A stretch of DNA of 64,000 nt from Termitomyces sp. T153. Lineage: Eukaryota > Basidiomycota > Agaricomycetes > Agaricales > Lyophyllaceae. Shown here in pieces: positions 46,858 to 58,161 of the stretch (the first letter of the stretch is position 1; each line of letters opens with the position of its first letter). The stretch is taken from positions 1-64,000 of the forward strand of contig JACKQL020000067.1 in NCBI GenBank assembly GCA_018296165.2, in the 5' to 3' direction. A program made the translations under genes and the position numbers. Under the pieces are notes generated by a model. It did not search any database, had not been told where the DNA came from, and was given only the letters and a program-made list of their open reading frames with translations.

Positions 46858-46895
46858 GAGCTACAGGCCCGTGCCAAAGGCACGGGGCGTAGCTC
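46858..46895 (+). repeat. Two-step hairpin closing the tandem array
   Basis: GAGCTAC (46858-46864) pairs with GTAGCTC (46889-46895), and CCCGTGCC (46868-46875) with GGCACGGG (46879-46886), leaving a loop of AAA. GC-rich palindromes near one end are a feature of Helitron 3' termini, but no CTRR end is seen directly after it. Confidence 0.8.
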
Positions 46896-46995
46896 GTACA
46901 CCTATGTTGGACGCCGAAAAACGAATTTCCAAAATTATCTAAAAAGTCACGTGCTCCAATTATCTCTGGGCAGGTTCGACGTCCATAAAGATGAT

Positions 46996-49900
46996 CTATA
47001 TTCCGGCCCAAGAGAAAGATTTTTGTAAATCATAAGTAAATTGTAAGGGAAGGTCTACAGAGCTTGGACCAAGATGCAAAACATACTGCCCAGCAACAGC
47101 GTGCCAAGCTTTCCTCTCTGTATCCCAAAAGGATACTGCGTACTTATTCAGTTTAATGTTGACTGTCGAACTCTCTCCAGACGCAACATCTTTTGCTTTG
47201 GCAAAGCCTTTCAACTGGAGCCGGGGGGTTGTAAGTCCGATGTCCGGATAGGAGACATAGACTTGAACAACTTCAGACCCAGTCACCGATCCTTCGTTCT
47301 TGACAGTGACGCTGATTTCTATAGCAAAATCCTCGCCGCTCGGGGTTATTTCGTTGACAAAGAGCTTGGAAAAGGAGAACGTCGTATAGGACAAGCCAAA
47401 ACTGGGCTTCAATTAGAAAGAGAGATCAACCGGTGATTATTGCACGGACCCGAAAGAGAATAGTGGCTTAATTTTTCGAGCCTGATAATATTTGTATCCA
47501 ACGAAGAGATCTTCACGATAACTAAAAAATAAGAATGTATGTATGAGTGAGTGATATTCGCTATAGGACACAGAGAGGAGTTTACTGACTGGATTTTCCC
47601 GTTTTCACTCCTGTCATTCAGATAGGCAGGGATATCTTCGGCGCGCAGTGGAAGAGTAAGAGGAAGGCGACCGCCGGGGTTAACTTTTCCATATAGAACA
47701 TCCGCTATCGCATTTCCAGACTCGTTCCCAAGGTACCATGCTTGCAGTAAACCGGCCACAGAATCAACCCATGGCATTGCCACGGCAGACCCCTGTATAA
47801 ACGCAAAGATTTGCCCCTGGATCGTTAATCCGTTATAGTCTACTCACTGCTTGTATCACAACAACGGTGTTCGGGTTCACTTCTGCTAGTCTCTGGATGA
47901 GTTCATCCTGGAGTCCAGGCATGTGGAGCGTTGGTCGGTCGAAGCCTTCACTCTCCCATTCTGGCGAAAGACCACCAATGTACAGGACGGCATCAGACCT
48001 TTCTGCGAGTGAGACGGCAGCTTCTATTGCTTCTTCAGGGTCGATCTTTTCACAGCCGCCGAGCCGCTGTACGGAGGTGATGAGGAAGAAGCAGAGGATA
48101 AACAATTAAGCATACCACTCCGCGCATGAGAGCAGGTTGCGATAGCCGTCCTTCGCCGTTTTCATCAGCGCCATCAGGAGGCGGAGTATTAGTGTATTCA
48201 ACGAGAACATCCATAGGTACACCATCGATGACATCTATAGTTGCCTTTTCCTCAATGGTCCCTTGACTGCAGTGAAGTAATCATTGAGCAAAGTCAAGAT
48301 AGTGATCCTCCCAGAAGAAACTCACCCGTAGAAGAAATCCCCAGGTGTCTGCTTGGTCCAATTATCGATAGTCAGCTCTCCGTCGATCCAAAGCTTCGCA
48401 CGCCCTATGATGGGGAAAATAAAATTAAAAATGAGAAAGTCGACGATGGACCAAAACGCACCTGCAACAGTTAACCCTAGCTCAAAAAGGACGCTCCGAT
48501 AAATGGTGAGTTTGCCTTCTAATTTAATAGTCCAATCGGGGGTGAGCCCCGCAGGCAAAAAGTCGTTCAATTTGACTCGGGTATCGCGAAGGACGAAGCT
48601 TGCAACCGGGTCGGAGAGGCTACTATCTTCATTATGACTATAGAAAGTACAGAGCCAGCCAGGTTCACCTGCAGGCGTCACCAAATTCTCCTCTAGTGTG
48701 GGGAGATATTTGTGGGCTAGGATACCGAGGTTTGATGAGTCATCTGACAATTTAAGAAATCGGATCCTTACCATAACAGCCAACCTCGTACTCCATAGAT
48801 AAGCCTTCGGGTGCACCAGTAGTGACCCCATCAAACGGCGTCACAACATAGATCGCCTTTAATGCAGCAGAGCCTCCTCCAGAAATGATGCGTTCTTTGG
48901 CGTTCGGACCAACGACTGCAAGACGTTTGACATGGCATGTGTCCAAAGGCAGGAGTTGATTGTTGTTCTTCAGGAGAACAATGCCATCTGCAGCCAATTT
49001 TCTACAAAACTGGCGGCCTTCGGGCGTGTCCCGCGACCTCTCAATGCCATCGCCATAGACAGTCTCCGGATTCTGTCGTGCCTGCTTCTGCACGAATGTC
49101 AGAAGTGTAATGACCCGCTCGTCGAGAGTTCTGGAGAGAAGTTTCTGGGACGAGAGGCACTGTAGAAGAATTTGAGGAGTTCGCCAGCGGGGCGGCCCCG
49201 GCATTTCAAGATCTAGCCCTGCATTTATGGATTGGTCCGCGCCATATGTTCCATGCCTATATAAGTAATGATTGGAAAGGACGTGTATGAAGAACTGGGA
49301 TGTACCAATCGCTTATGATAATCCCTTCGAATCCCCACTCATTACGGAGAATACCCGTGAGAAGCTTCTTGTTCTCGGAACAGTGAACACCTTCTATGCG
49401 TCCATAGCTGCGAACTTTGTTCAAGCCTAAGGATAGAGAACATCAAAACTTGGGACGAACGAAGTCATGAATGCCCCAGGTTTTGCATCCCTCTGGGCGA
49501 TCATAAACCTTGTGATATGAGTGAGCGAAGATTAGGTTAAAACTAAAGTGACATACGGATAGAGATATATCTCACGCAAAGCCCGCGGGGAAATGACGGA
49601 CTCTGCGGCTGTCCTTTCGTGTTCTTGGTCATTTGCAACAAAATGCTTGATAGCTGGAGGGATCATATGTTATGATCGATCATGTGGGAAATCGTTTCTA
49701 AAATCATACTTGCGGAGACACCCTCGGATTGTAAACCGTTTACGTAGGCAGCAGAAAGAATACCTGTGGATGCTCATGGAGATGGAATGTCGATGGTGAG
49801 AAATGAACTTACCGGACAAATGAGGGTCCTCCGAAAATGACTCGAAGGAACGTCCGCCGAGTGGCGTGCGTTGTATATTACATGTGGGTGCAAGAAGGAC

Positions 49901-50304
49901 AACGGACGACTTTATTTTTGCTTCCTGGGCCAAGAAGACGCCGACATTGCGGATGAGTTCGGGGTCAAAGGTTGAGGCGAGAGCGGTCGCGCACTATGTA
50001 TGGCCTGAAGCTGAGCCATACACGTCCTGAAAAAATAGAAAAGAACCTACAGGAAGGCACTGGGCAGGGGTAGGTACAAAATGAGAGGATCCACGTACAC
50101 CCTACGAGATGTGAGTAAAAGTTGGAAAGAAATGAAAAGACTGACATTAGGACCGTCGCTCATACGAATTGCAGGGACACGGAGACGTTCTATGGAGGTG
50201 GTGTTCCACCAATCTGGGGCACCGAGAAGAGATATTTTCTCGTCGACTCTGAGACGAGCAACGAGGTCGGGGATATTTGCACTGAGAAAGGAACGGTCTG
50301 CCAT
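46996..50304 (-). CDS. GH3 beta-glucosidase with PA14 domain
   Basis: The multi-exon gene starts MADRSFLSANIPDLVARLRV with no signal peptide, so an intracellular enzyme is likely. Visible parts: CNIQRTPLGGRSFESFSEDP near 49820-49890; WGFEGIIISDW carrying the Asp nucleophile at about 49320-49345; ADQSINAGLDLEMPGPPRW; ADGIVLLKNNNQLLPL; and VVGPNAKERIISGGGSAAL. A PA14 domain follows (about 48330-48720, GEPGWLCTFY). The second catalytic domain has the WESEGFDRP stretch with the likely acid/base Glu near 47955. The C-terminal fibronectin III-like domain (47000-47400) ends SFSWAGI. This layout is that of Kluyveromyces-type GH3 enzymes, which hydrolyse beta-linked glucosides. Introns of about 50 bp were recognised at several points, but not all borders were fixed. 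The stop lies about 100 bp from the transposon-island hairpin. Confidence 0.92.
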
Positions 50305-50397
50305 GCATCATGGAAGTCCCCGCTAATTGCTAGATTCTTATAGACCGGTGATTTATCGGGGAAACTATTAATAAATTAACTTTTGCTTCTTGCCTTC

Positions 50398-51016
50398 ATG
50401 TCGGACATTCTTACAAACAAGATTCGTCCAAAATCCTCAGCAACTCTGACCGTCCGCATCATCAAATCCTTCCAATTCCGCACTGAGCGCTCTCTCGTCC
50501 TCCACGAGCTCAATCTCGAGTCAACTACCGTCGCAGACCTCAAGAACATCGCCCGCAATGCCGTCCTCACCAAACCCGGCTGGAAGCCATACCGCTCTGT
50601 CGTCCTAGGTCTATCTCTTTCTCTCTCTCCTGCTAGACTCTGTCTTCCTCATCTCTCCCAGACACCCTGAAGCTCTATACAAAGGCACACAGTGCCAAGG
50701 CATGCCTGAATCTTACCCTTTCTGTCTATTCCTACAATCTCATCTGCTCATAGACCACTAATTTGATCATAAATCTCGACCATGACGATTGGATATTGAA
50801 TGACGACAAGACCCTTGCAGACTGTGGTTTTGGTGTGTCACCTACCCTTCGTGGTATCATCCATCGTCCTTACCATGCTTGTATGTAGAAAACGAGACCG
50901 AAGTCAGCTTCTTCAATCGTGAATTATATGAGCAATTCAAGCTCAATCCGATAGTCAGTCCTTCATTCCCACACCATTGTATCATCTCACCCTCAATATA
51001 GACAAGTTGGGACTAA
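50398..51016 (+). CDS. UPF0538 family protein (C2orf76 homologue)
   Basis: Five exons (50398-50608, 50662-50699, 50754-50832, 50889-50953, 51002-51016) join in frame to 135 residues, near the usual length. Conserved features: SATLTVRIIKSFQFRTERSLVLHEL at the start; DTLKLYTKAHSAKTTNLIINLDHDDW in the middle; and GNETEVSFFNRELYEQFKLNPI followed by TSWD at the end, matching the NPISSW end of animal homologues. The second intron uses a GC donor (AAG|GCATGC). The final 15-nt exon is needed to give the conserved C terminus. The family has no established function. It is divergent from the beta-glucosidase gene, with 93 bp between start codons. Confidence 0.85.
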
Positions 51017-51093
51017 GCGAGATTCCGAACAGTAGATATTAATGGGTAATGCAATGTGTAGGAGTGTACAATGACAGAAGATCTAAAAATGAG

Positions 51094-52555
51094 TTACTGG
51101 TTAGCACACTGGACCCGCGGTTGATCCTCATCCTCGTCCATCCGATCATCTGCTGGTCGTCCTCTCCGGGTATCTGCATGGTCCAGATGGACTTCCTCCA
51201 AGATAACGCCCTTGTCAAACGTCTGGATAGGTTTGCGCGGTGGTAGTGCCTGCTCTAGAAGAGGAATCACACCGACATCTATGGATTCAGGGAATTTGAC
51301 ATCCAATTTGACGTAAAGGTCGCCAGGCTCATGATGTCGCTGTGAAGGCATGCCTTGCCCATGAATAACTTTGAGATCACCTGCGAGATTTCAGATAAGA
51401 AACAGGTGTAACAAGATCATCGTTCGCGACCACTTACCATTCTTGATGACCTCACCAGGTTCAAGATGTACAATCAACGCACGATCGTCCAAGTGCTTGA
51501 TGGCGAACTTGCCTCCGGCGAGCGCGGTCAGCAGGTCGAGCTCAATCTCTGTAATAAGATCGTTCTCCTGACGTTTGAAGCGGTCGTGGGGCTTTTCCTC
51601 GATGACGATGACGACATCTCCAGCTTCAGCATCTGGTGACTGATCGCTCTCGCCACGGAAGTGGACGGTCTGGCCACCCTTCATACCCTTATCGATGTGC
51701 ACCTCCAAAAACTTTCTGTCAGGTACGACCTTCTTTCCTTTGCACTGCATGCATCTGTCCTTGGCGTTGATTACCTCTCCAGATCCGAAGCAGTCATCGC
51801 AGGCCGACTGTATTTGTTGGATCATCGGTCCCATTTGGCGCAGAGTAACCTTGATACCTTGACCCTTGCAAGAAGAACAAACTCGCACTGCGCCATCCTT
51901 CCCACCCTTGCCCTTACATTTGGAGCAGATGATGTTTCGTGTCAGTGCAAGTTTGGTTGTTTTGCCCTTGTAGAGGTCCTCAAGGGAAACGTGAACACGA
52001 TGAACGAGATCTTTGGTCTTGCGGGGGCCTTGCTGCCGCGAACCCCCGCTACCAAAAAAGCCGCCTCCACCGCCGAATAGTTGACTGAAGAGATCCTTCA
52101 ATACAGATCAACTTTTCTTGATACGGTAGACAGGGAGTAAACAAAAAGCATACTTGCGGGTCCATGCCCCCCATACCACCAGACTCAGATAAGCCTGCCT
52201 CACCACGAGCATCATATATATGGCGCTTGTCGGAGTCTGACAAAATTTCGTATCTGAGAGAACTTAAGCGAGGTACACGGGAGGACACGTAATGACAGTG
52301 CGTACGCATGTGTGACCTCCTTGAACAACTCGGGGTCGCCACCCTTGTCGGGGTGTAGTTTCAAAGCCCTGTAGAAGGGGTGGTCAGAGATGAAAGAGAA
52401 ATTTTGAAAGAAAGGACAATACTTTTTGCGGTATGCCTTTTTGAGGTCGGCCTCGGATGCATTGGAGGGGACTTCTAGGAGATCGTAGAATTTACTAGGT
52501 GGGGGTAAACAAAGAGGATGGATGGAGGGAAGAAGACATACGTTTCTTTGACCAT
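51094..52555 (-). CDS. YDJ1: Type I DnaJ/Hsp40 co-chaperone, farnesylated (Ydj1-like)
   Basis: The protein starts MVKETKFYDLLEVPSNASEADLKKAY. The J-domain HPD motif is present (KLHPDKGGDPE), followed by a Gly/Phe-rich linker (GGMGGMDPQ..QLFGGGGG). Four zinc-binding CxxCxGxG-type repeats are clear: CSKCKGKG, CSSCKGQG, CDDCFGSG and CMQCKGKK. The substrate-binding C-terminal domain follows, and the chain ends VQCANQ, a CaaX farnesylation signal. It stimulates Hsp70 ATPase and delivers clients at cytosolic membranes. Introns interrupt the first half (for example after AAAGAAAC near 52541, and near 52420). The stop lies 78 bp from that of the convergent UPF0538 gene. Confidence 0.96.
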
Positions 52556-52700
52556 GGTGGAGGGAGGGAGGGTTGCTGTGCAAATAGCGAGATCGACTTT
52601 GATCGCTTTTACCAATTCTGATTGTTCTACAAACATCCATACTGTTCTACAGGCTTTACAAATCAGGAAATCGCAAAAACAAAATCGTTTTTTTTTCATT

Positions 52701-54120
52701 TCAATTCTCCTCGCTCAGGTCTTTGTACACATCAAACCGCCTCTGCATCGTAACCGGTATTGCCGCCCGCGCGTCCATAAGCAATTGCGGATCTGACATC
52801 GTCAAGCATCAGCCTCCCTTGCTTGTGATCTCGTTACTTACCAATGTCTACAAACACTATTTCTTCGCCCTCTGCTGCCTCTGCAAGCACCTTTGCCCTA
52901 AACATACTTGTCAATAGTTTCAATTACGACAATACACACTACCACGTACATGGGATCCACGACCATTGAATGACCCCACTGCACAGCTTGTCAGCATACA
53001 TTTAAAACACTCATCGAGGTAACGCACAGCATGGTATCCCGCACTTGAGTCCCGCGCAGGACTACACATCGATACAAACACCTGGTTGTCCACAGCTCTG
53101 TCCTACAGCATTAGCAACATGAATAAACAACAAGGTTGGCACCTACCGCGCCCTCTGCAACAGCTCCCAGTGGAGCGGGCCAGTTATCAGATTGAACGCC
53201 CCAGGGTACACTAGAACATGGCAGCCTAAATAAATAAGCACATTACCAACGAAACGTTGCAATGATAAGAAAACCCAAGATACCTTGCCGAGCAGAGATC
53301 ATTGCCAGCTCAGGGAATCGGATGTCATAGCAGATTCCGAGGCCAATACGCGCAAAGTCTGTACAGCTTGTTCAGTCTCTCACTCTATCACTGCGTCACT
53401 GCGACATGTTCGTACCAGTGTCAAAAAAGTTGGTTGTCGTACCGCCCGTCAGCGTTTCACTTTCCTGTGACATTTCAGGATCATAAACATCTTAGAATCT
53501 GGAACAGAACACACCTTGAAGGTGATCTTTCCCGGAATATCAATGTCAAAGAGATGCACTTTTCGATGAGTCGCAACAAGGTCGCCTGTAGGGTGACAAT
53601 GAGAAAACGTCATATGAAAGTATATGGACGCACCGTTGGGACTGTACACAGTACAAGTATTGTAGATATTGTTGGTCGTCGGATCTCGCTCGGGTATAGA
53701 GCCTGAAACCAATCGGCACATTTTACACCTGAACACAAGTTATCGCTTTACCTCCAATTAACCATGTCCCAGTCTCTTTAGCAGCGGCAGAAAGCATCTT
53801 GACACTGGTGCTGCTGCTCTTGGCGACGTCATATGGCTTTCCAGGGGTAAACTCGATTTCCTCTGCGTAAACAGGGAAGTGAACGTGTCCGTACGGTGAG
53901 TTGAAACATTCCTTTTGAATAAATCAGCATGGAAAACGGTAAGGTTTTTTTCCAATGTGCATACTGGCAGTACGATCAGCTCTGGTTTCTTCGCACGGCC
54001 AGCCGCAGCCTTGAGAATCATATCGCGGGCATGCTGTAGATTGGCGGACTTGTCGGCACCGATGCTTCCAAGTTGAACGAGGGCAAGAGTAAAAGGCTTG
54101 AACACGGGTGGCCTGGTCAT
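52701..54120 (-). CDS. NIT2: Nitrilase-superfamily omega-amidase (Nit2-like)
   Basis: Many small exons on the minus strand read the nitrilase fold. [23 protein letters not shown] is at the N terminus. The catalytic Glu is in [10 protein letters not shown], the Lys in [15 protein letters not shown], and the Cys nucleophile in [16 protein letters not shown], so the Glu-Lys-Cys triad is complete. The C-terminal exon reads [18 protein letters not shown] and ends at 52701. Nit2-type enzymes hydrolyse alpha-ketoglutaramate and alpha-ketosuccinamate. The start at 54120 (MTRPPVF) is favoured; an in-frame ATG lies at 54126. It is head-to-head with the lipid kinase gene, about 58 bp apart. The last splice was chosen from the family's C terminus and is less certain. 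Confidence 0.87.
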
Positions 54121-54178
54121 TTGCATATCAAACTTGGCAGGTGCGATTGAGTGTCGACTGAATAAGCCACCACAGATC
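54121..54178. promoter_or_regulatory. 58-bp divergent promoter region (nitrilase / lipid kinase)
   Basis: The only sequence between two divergent start codons. No TATA box or known operator is visible. An open frame of the kinase extends upstream to 54098, overlapping the nitrilase start, so the kinase start may lie further left. Confidence 0.35.
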
Positions 54179-55463
54179 ATGCCTCTGATCGCGATATACA
54201 ATCCTGTCTGCGGCGACCGCTCTGCAAAAGACTTATTTGACACTCATGTTGTCCCCCTTCTCGATCAGCATAACAAGTCAATAGATACGCTTGTTGCAAC
54301 TGAACATGTTGGCCATGCTGGGGAGCTCCTCTTCAATTTCATCTCAACTGTCCGCGGTGAAATCACCGTAATCCTTGGCTCAGGTGATGGTACTCTTCAC
54401 GACATTATCAATTACCTGTCTTCATCAGCAATCACACCAATCCCAAGGCTTAACTTCGTCCTCGTACCCTGTGGAACTGCTAACGCGCTCTACGTATCAC
54501 TCTTCCCACCAGCCGCTGAACAAGACAGCATCGCCTACAAACTGCAGTCATTACAGTCTTACATCAACTCGTCACATATGATTCCCTTAACTTTCGCCAT
54601 TGCAACCCTTTCGTCTCCTCCACAGGAGAAGAAGTGCCCCTGTGTTGTAGTATCATTCGTCGTCGTGTCGACCGCGCTCCATGCCTCCATCCTCCATGAT
54701 TCCGAGGCTCTACGTGAGGATATGCCTGGAATAGAAAGGTCAGAGCATGTCAATGGTCCAAATCGGTATATAGGATGAACACAGCTGATGTAGATTCAAA
54801 GTCGCCGCGCAAAGAAATATGACAACTTGGTACAACAGCTATGTCAAGCTACTGCCAACCCCAGGCCCCGGAAGGATACAGATATATGATCCTACTACCA
54901 AGACGTTTGTCGACCATCCAGAATCAGATGAAGTAGACCCCATTGTGCATGTCGATGGACCATTCGCGTATTTCTTATCCACCATCAACGTCGATCGTTT
55001 GGAGTCAGCCTTCAGAATTACTCCTTTAGCGAGAAGCATCCCCACAGCAGAAGCTACCTGTGAACTAGTATTTGTGCGGCCCTTGAGGGATCCTTCAATC
55101 TCCGTGGACAGTACAGAATCAAGGACGATATTTATGTCCAAATTATGGGCCGTCATGAGTACAGTCTACCAGGACGGAGCCCATATAGACCTGCGTTACA
55201 GTTCTGAGGGAAAGATTACCTCAAGTGGTGATGGTCCTGTCGTAGTGGAATATATTCGATGTGGTGGATGGGAGTGGAGTCCGGTAAGCTGGTGCAAAAT
55301 ATTCCTATAGAATTCTGACGATGCACTGTTTTAGGATGACTCGGACGATAATGCTCATCTCTTATGCTCAGACGGCGCTATATCACGCATTGATAAGGGC
55401 GGCCGAGCTGTATGCTCGGTGGCGGCGCCCCATGTTGGTGCTGAATTTACGCTCTATGCATGA
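54179..55463 (+). CDS. Diacylglycerol/sphingoid-base kinase catalytic-domain protein
   Basis: Three exons (54179-54738, 54794-55283, 55335-55463) give 392 residues. It starts MPLIAIYNPVCGDRSAKD (the IxNPxxG opening of DAGK catalytic domains). The nucleotide-binding motif reads GSGDGTLHD, followed by LNFVLVPCGTANAL. The C-terminal half has the AQRNMTTWYNSY stretch and a beta-rich domain. These kinases phosphorylate diacylglycerol, ceramide or sphingoid bases; the exact substrate cannot be told here. The glycine loop is GSGDGT rather than the more usual GGDGT. It converges with the UMP-CMP kinase gene, with about 75 bp between stop codons. Confidence 0.85.
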
Positions 55464-55537
55464 TTAAAGTAGTGGATTGAATGTTGACAGATTCCGAATC
55501 AGACTAAGTCCATTTTCCTCGAGTGACATGATACAAA

Positions 55538-56436
<899 letters not shown>

Positions 56437-56635
56437 TATTTGGAGTCTTTATGACGCGGAGGTACGAGAGGGTGGTCTGCTTGTCGGGGCTGATTAGAAG
56501 CTGGATTTGTCTTTTCTCTGTGTTTGACGACGGAGTAGAAGACAGCAAAGGAGGTGACGGACAGGGCAATGAGGAGCAACGGATTCGGGCCTCTCCTGAT
56601 GGTCATTCACCAAAAGTAATGTGTCATGTGACCAC
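56437..56635. promoter_or_regulatory. Intergenic promoter region of URA6 and NUP37
   Basis: About 200 bp between two divergent start codons. It contains purine-rich stretches and no clear TATA box. Confidence 0.3.
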
Positions 56636-58008
56636 ATGGATCTTGAGCATCACCACCCAACTCGCGTCGACGCCGTCCGCGCTTGCTATCATGACGACGC
56701 CACAGACCTCCTCGCCGTCACGGGAGAGCACTCTGTCGATGTTCTTGTCATTGTACGCGTTCCTAATTTTCCACCGAGCTCTCTGACTATAATCCCAGTC
56801 CGAATCGGACTGCCAAACCCTCGCGTCGTTTCATATCGGTGCTCGGATTACCGCTCTGGCGTGGTCACCACTGGCCGTATCCCCTACAGCTAGTGACAAC
56901 TGGCATATAGAGTGTGTGTTTATCGCCACTACCAAACACCATCTCATCCCACCCTAGGCTTGCGATCGCAGACGCAGATTTTGGCCTCCACATACTCACA
57001 AAGTCATTTCAAGGAGACGAATCTACCTTCCCATTTGGTGGAGGTTTGACGGGACACCACGGTAAAATCAATGATATGACTTTTTGTGGTGGCCGTGGCG
57101 AAGACAGTTCGCGTTACCTTGCAACTGTTTCAGGTCCGTCCATTGTTTTCATTACCTTTGTTTTTTTTTCTTCACTTACGTGTCTTTAGATGACAAAATG
57201 CTCATGGTTTGGGACTTGCAACCTCCAGTTGACCCTGGATCCCCCGAACAATCCCCATGTTACGAGGATCGAAATGATCGGCCCCAACCTACTGCCTATG
57301 TCATCGCGTTCCCCAATCCTCTCACAACCATAAACTCACATCCATCCACCAGCAAAGAGCTTCTGGTGTCTGACTGTCGTGGTTCCATATTTTTGACAGA
57401 TTGGCGTTCAGATCCCCAAGAAATGGATCAAGACGTCTGGAGGCATTCAAGTCTGTTGGAAGTTATTGACCCATCCGCTCTTGCCGATCACACAATGGGT
57501 TCATCGATTCGGTGGACGGCTTCGGTTGCCTGGCGTCGAGATACTAGTGATATGTAAGCTGTCCACTTCTCATTTTGTTGTGGCGTCGAGTTCGTAATCA
57601 TCGTTCGAAGCATTGGTGCGGTGTATGGCTCCAAGTTTTCTATCTGGGACATTGGAAGTCTCCAGGGTGGTAAGCCACTCGCGTCCGGTATAAGTTTTCC
57701 AGAGGCTGGTTACCGATTCAGGTGAGAACATTTGTTTGATCTTTTCACATCTCCTGATTCAACACTGTGCCAGATGGTGCCCAACATATCCAGATTATTT
57801 TGCAGTCTCTGCGCAAGGCCCCGTGCAGGGCGCTGTAATCCATATTCACAACACTAATTATTTGCAAGCGCAACCAACTGAATTTACTCTTCTCACAAGG
57901 CCACATTTTATTCAGGACTTCGATTTCTTGGCCCTTCGTGGTATACCTCGCATTGCAGCGGCAGTAGGAAAGAAGATCTTCATTTTTCCGATTGGAGTGG
58001 ATCCATGA
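56636..58008 (+). CDS. NUP37: Nucleoporin Nup37 (WD40 repeat)
   Basis: Six exons (56636-56752, 56799-56911, 56958-57133, 57190-57553, 57611-57721, 57774-58008) give 371 residues. WD40 blades are seen: DLLAVTGEHSVDVLVI; ITALAWSP; LTGHHGKINDMTF with LATVSDDKMLMVWDL; GAVYGSKFSIWDI; and FRWCPTYPDYFAV. The chain ends KKIFIFPIGVDP. The pattern and length fit Nup37, part of the Nup107-160 (Y) complex that scaffolds the nuclear pore in animals and many fungi. Budding yeast lacks it. The fifth exon acceptor was chosen to avoid a stop two codons later. The first ATG in frame was taken as start. Confidence 0.8.
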
Positions 58009-58161
58009 CCCCGAGAGTACAACTGTATGCACGATGATTAACATCGATTAAATATTATAATTTGTCGTAAGGTTACTCTGGCACAGATCGTACAATGGTT
58101 ACACACGAGATAAGCAGTCATCGTTACAAACAAAGAGAATGAAAAATTCGATGATAAAAGA

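Noticed and set aside
56621..56635. A slightly longer Nup37 start at 56621
   Set aside because: The codon there is GTG; the first in-frame ATG is at 56636.
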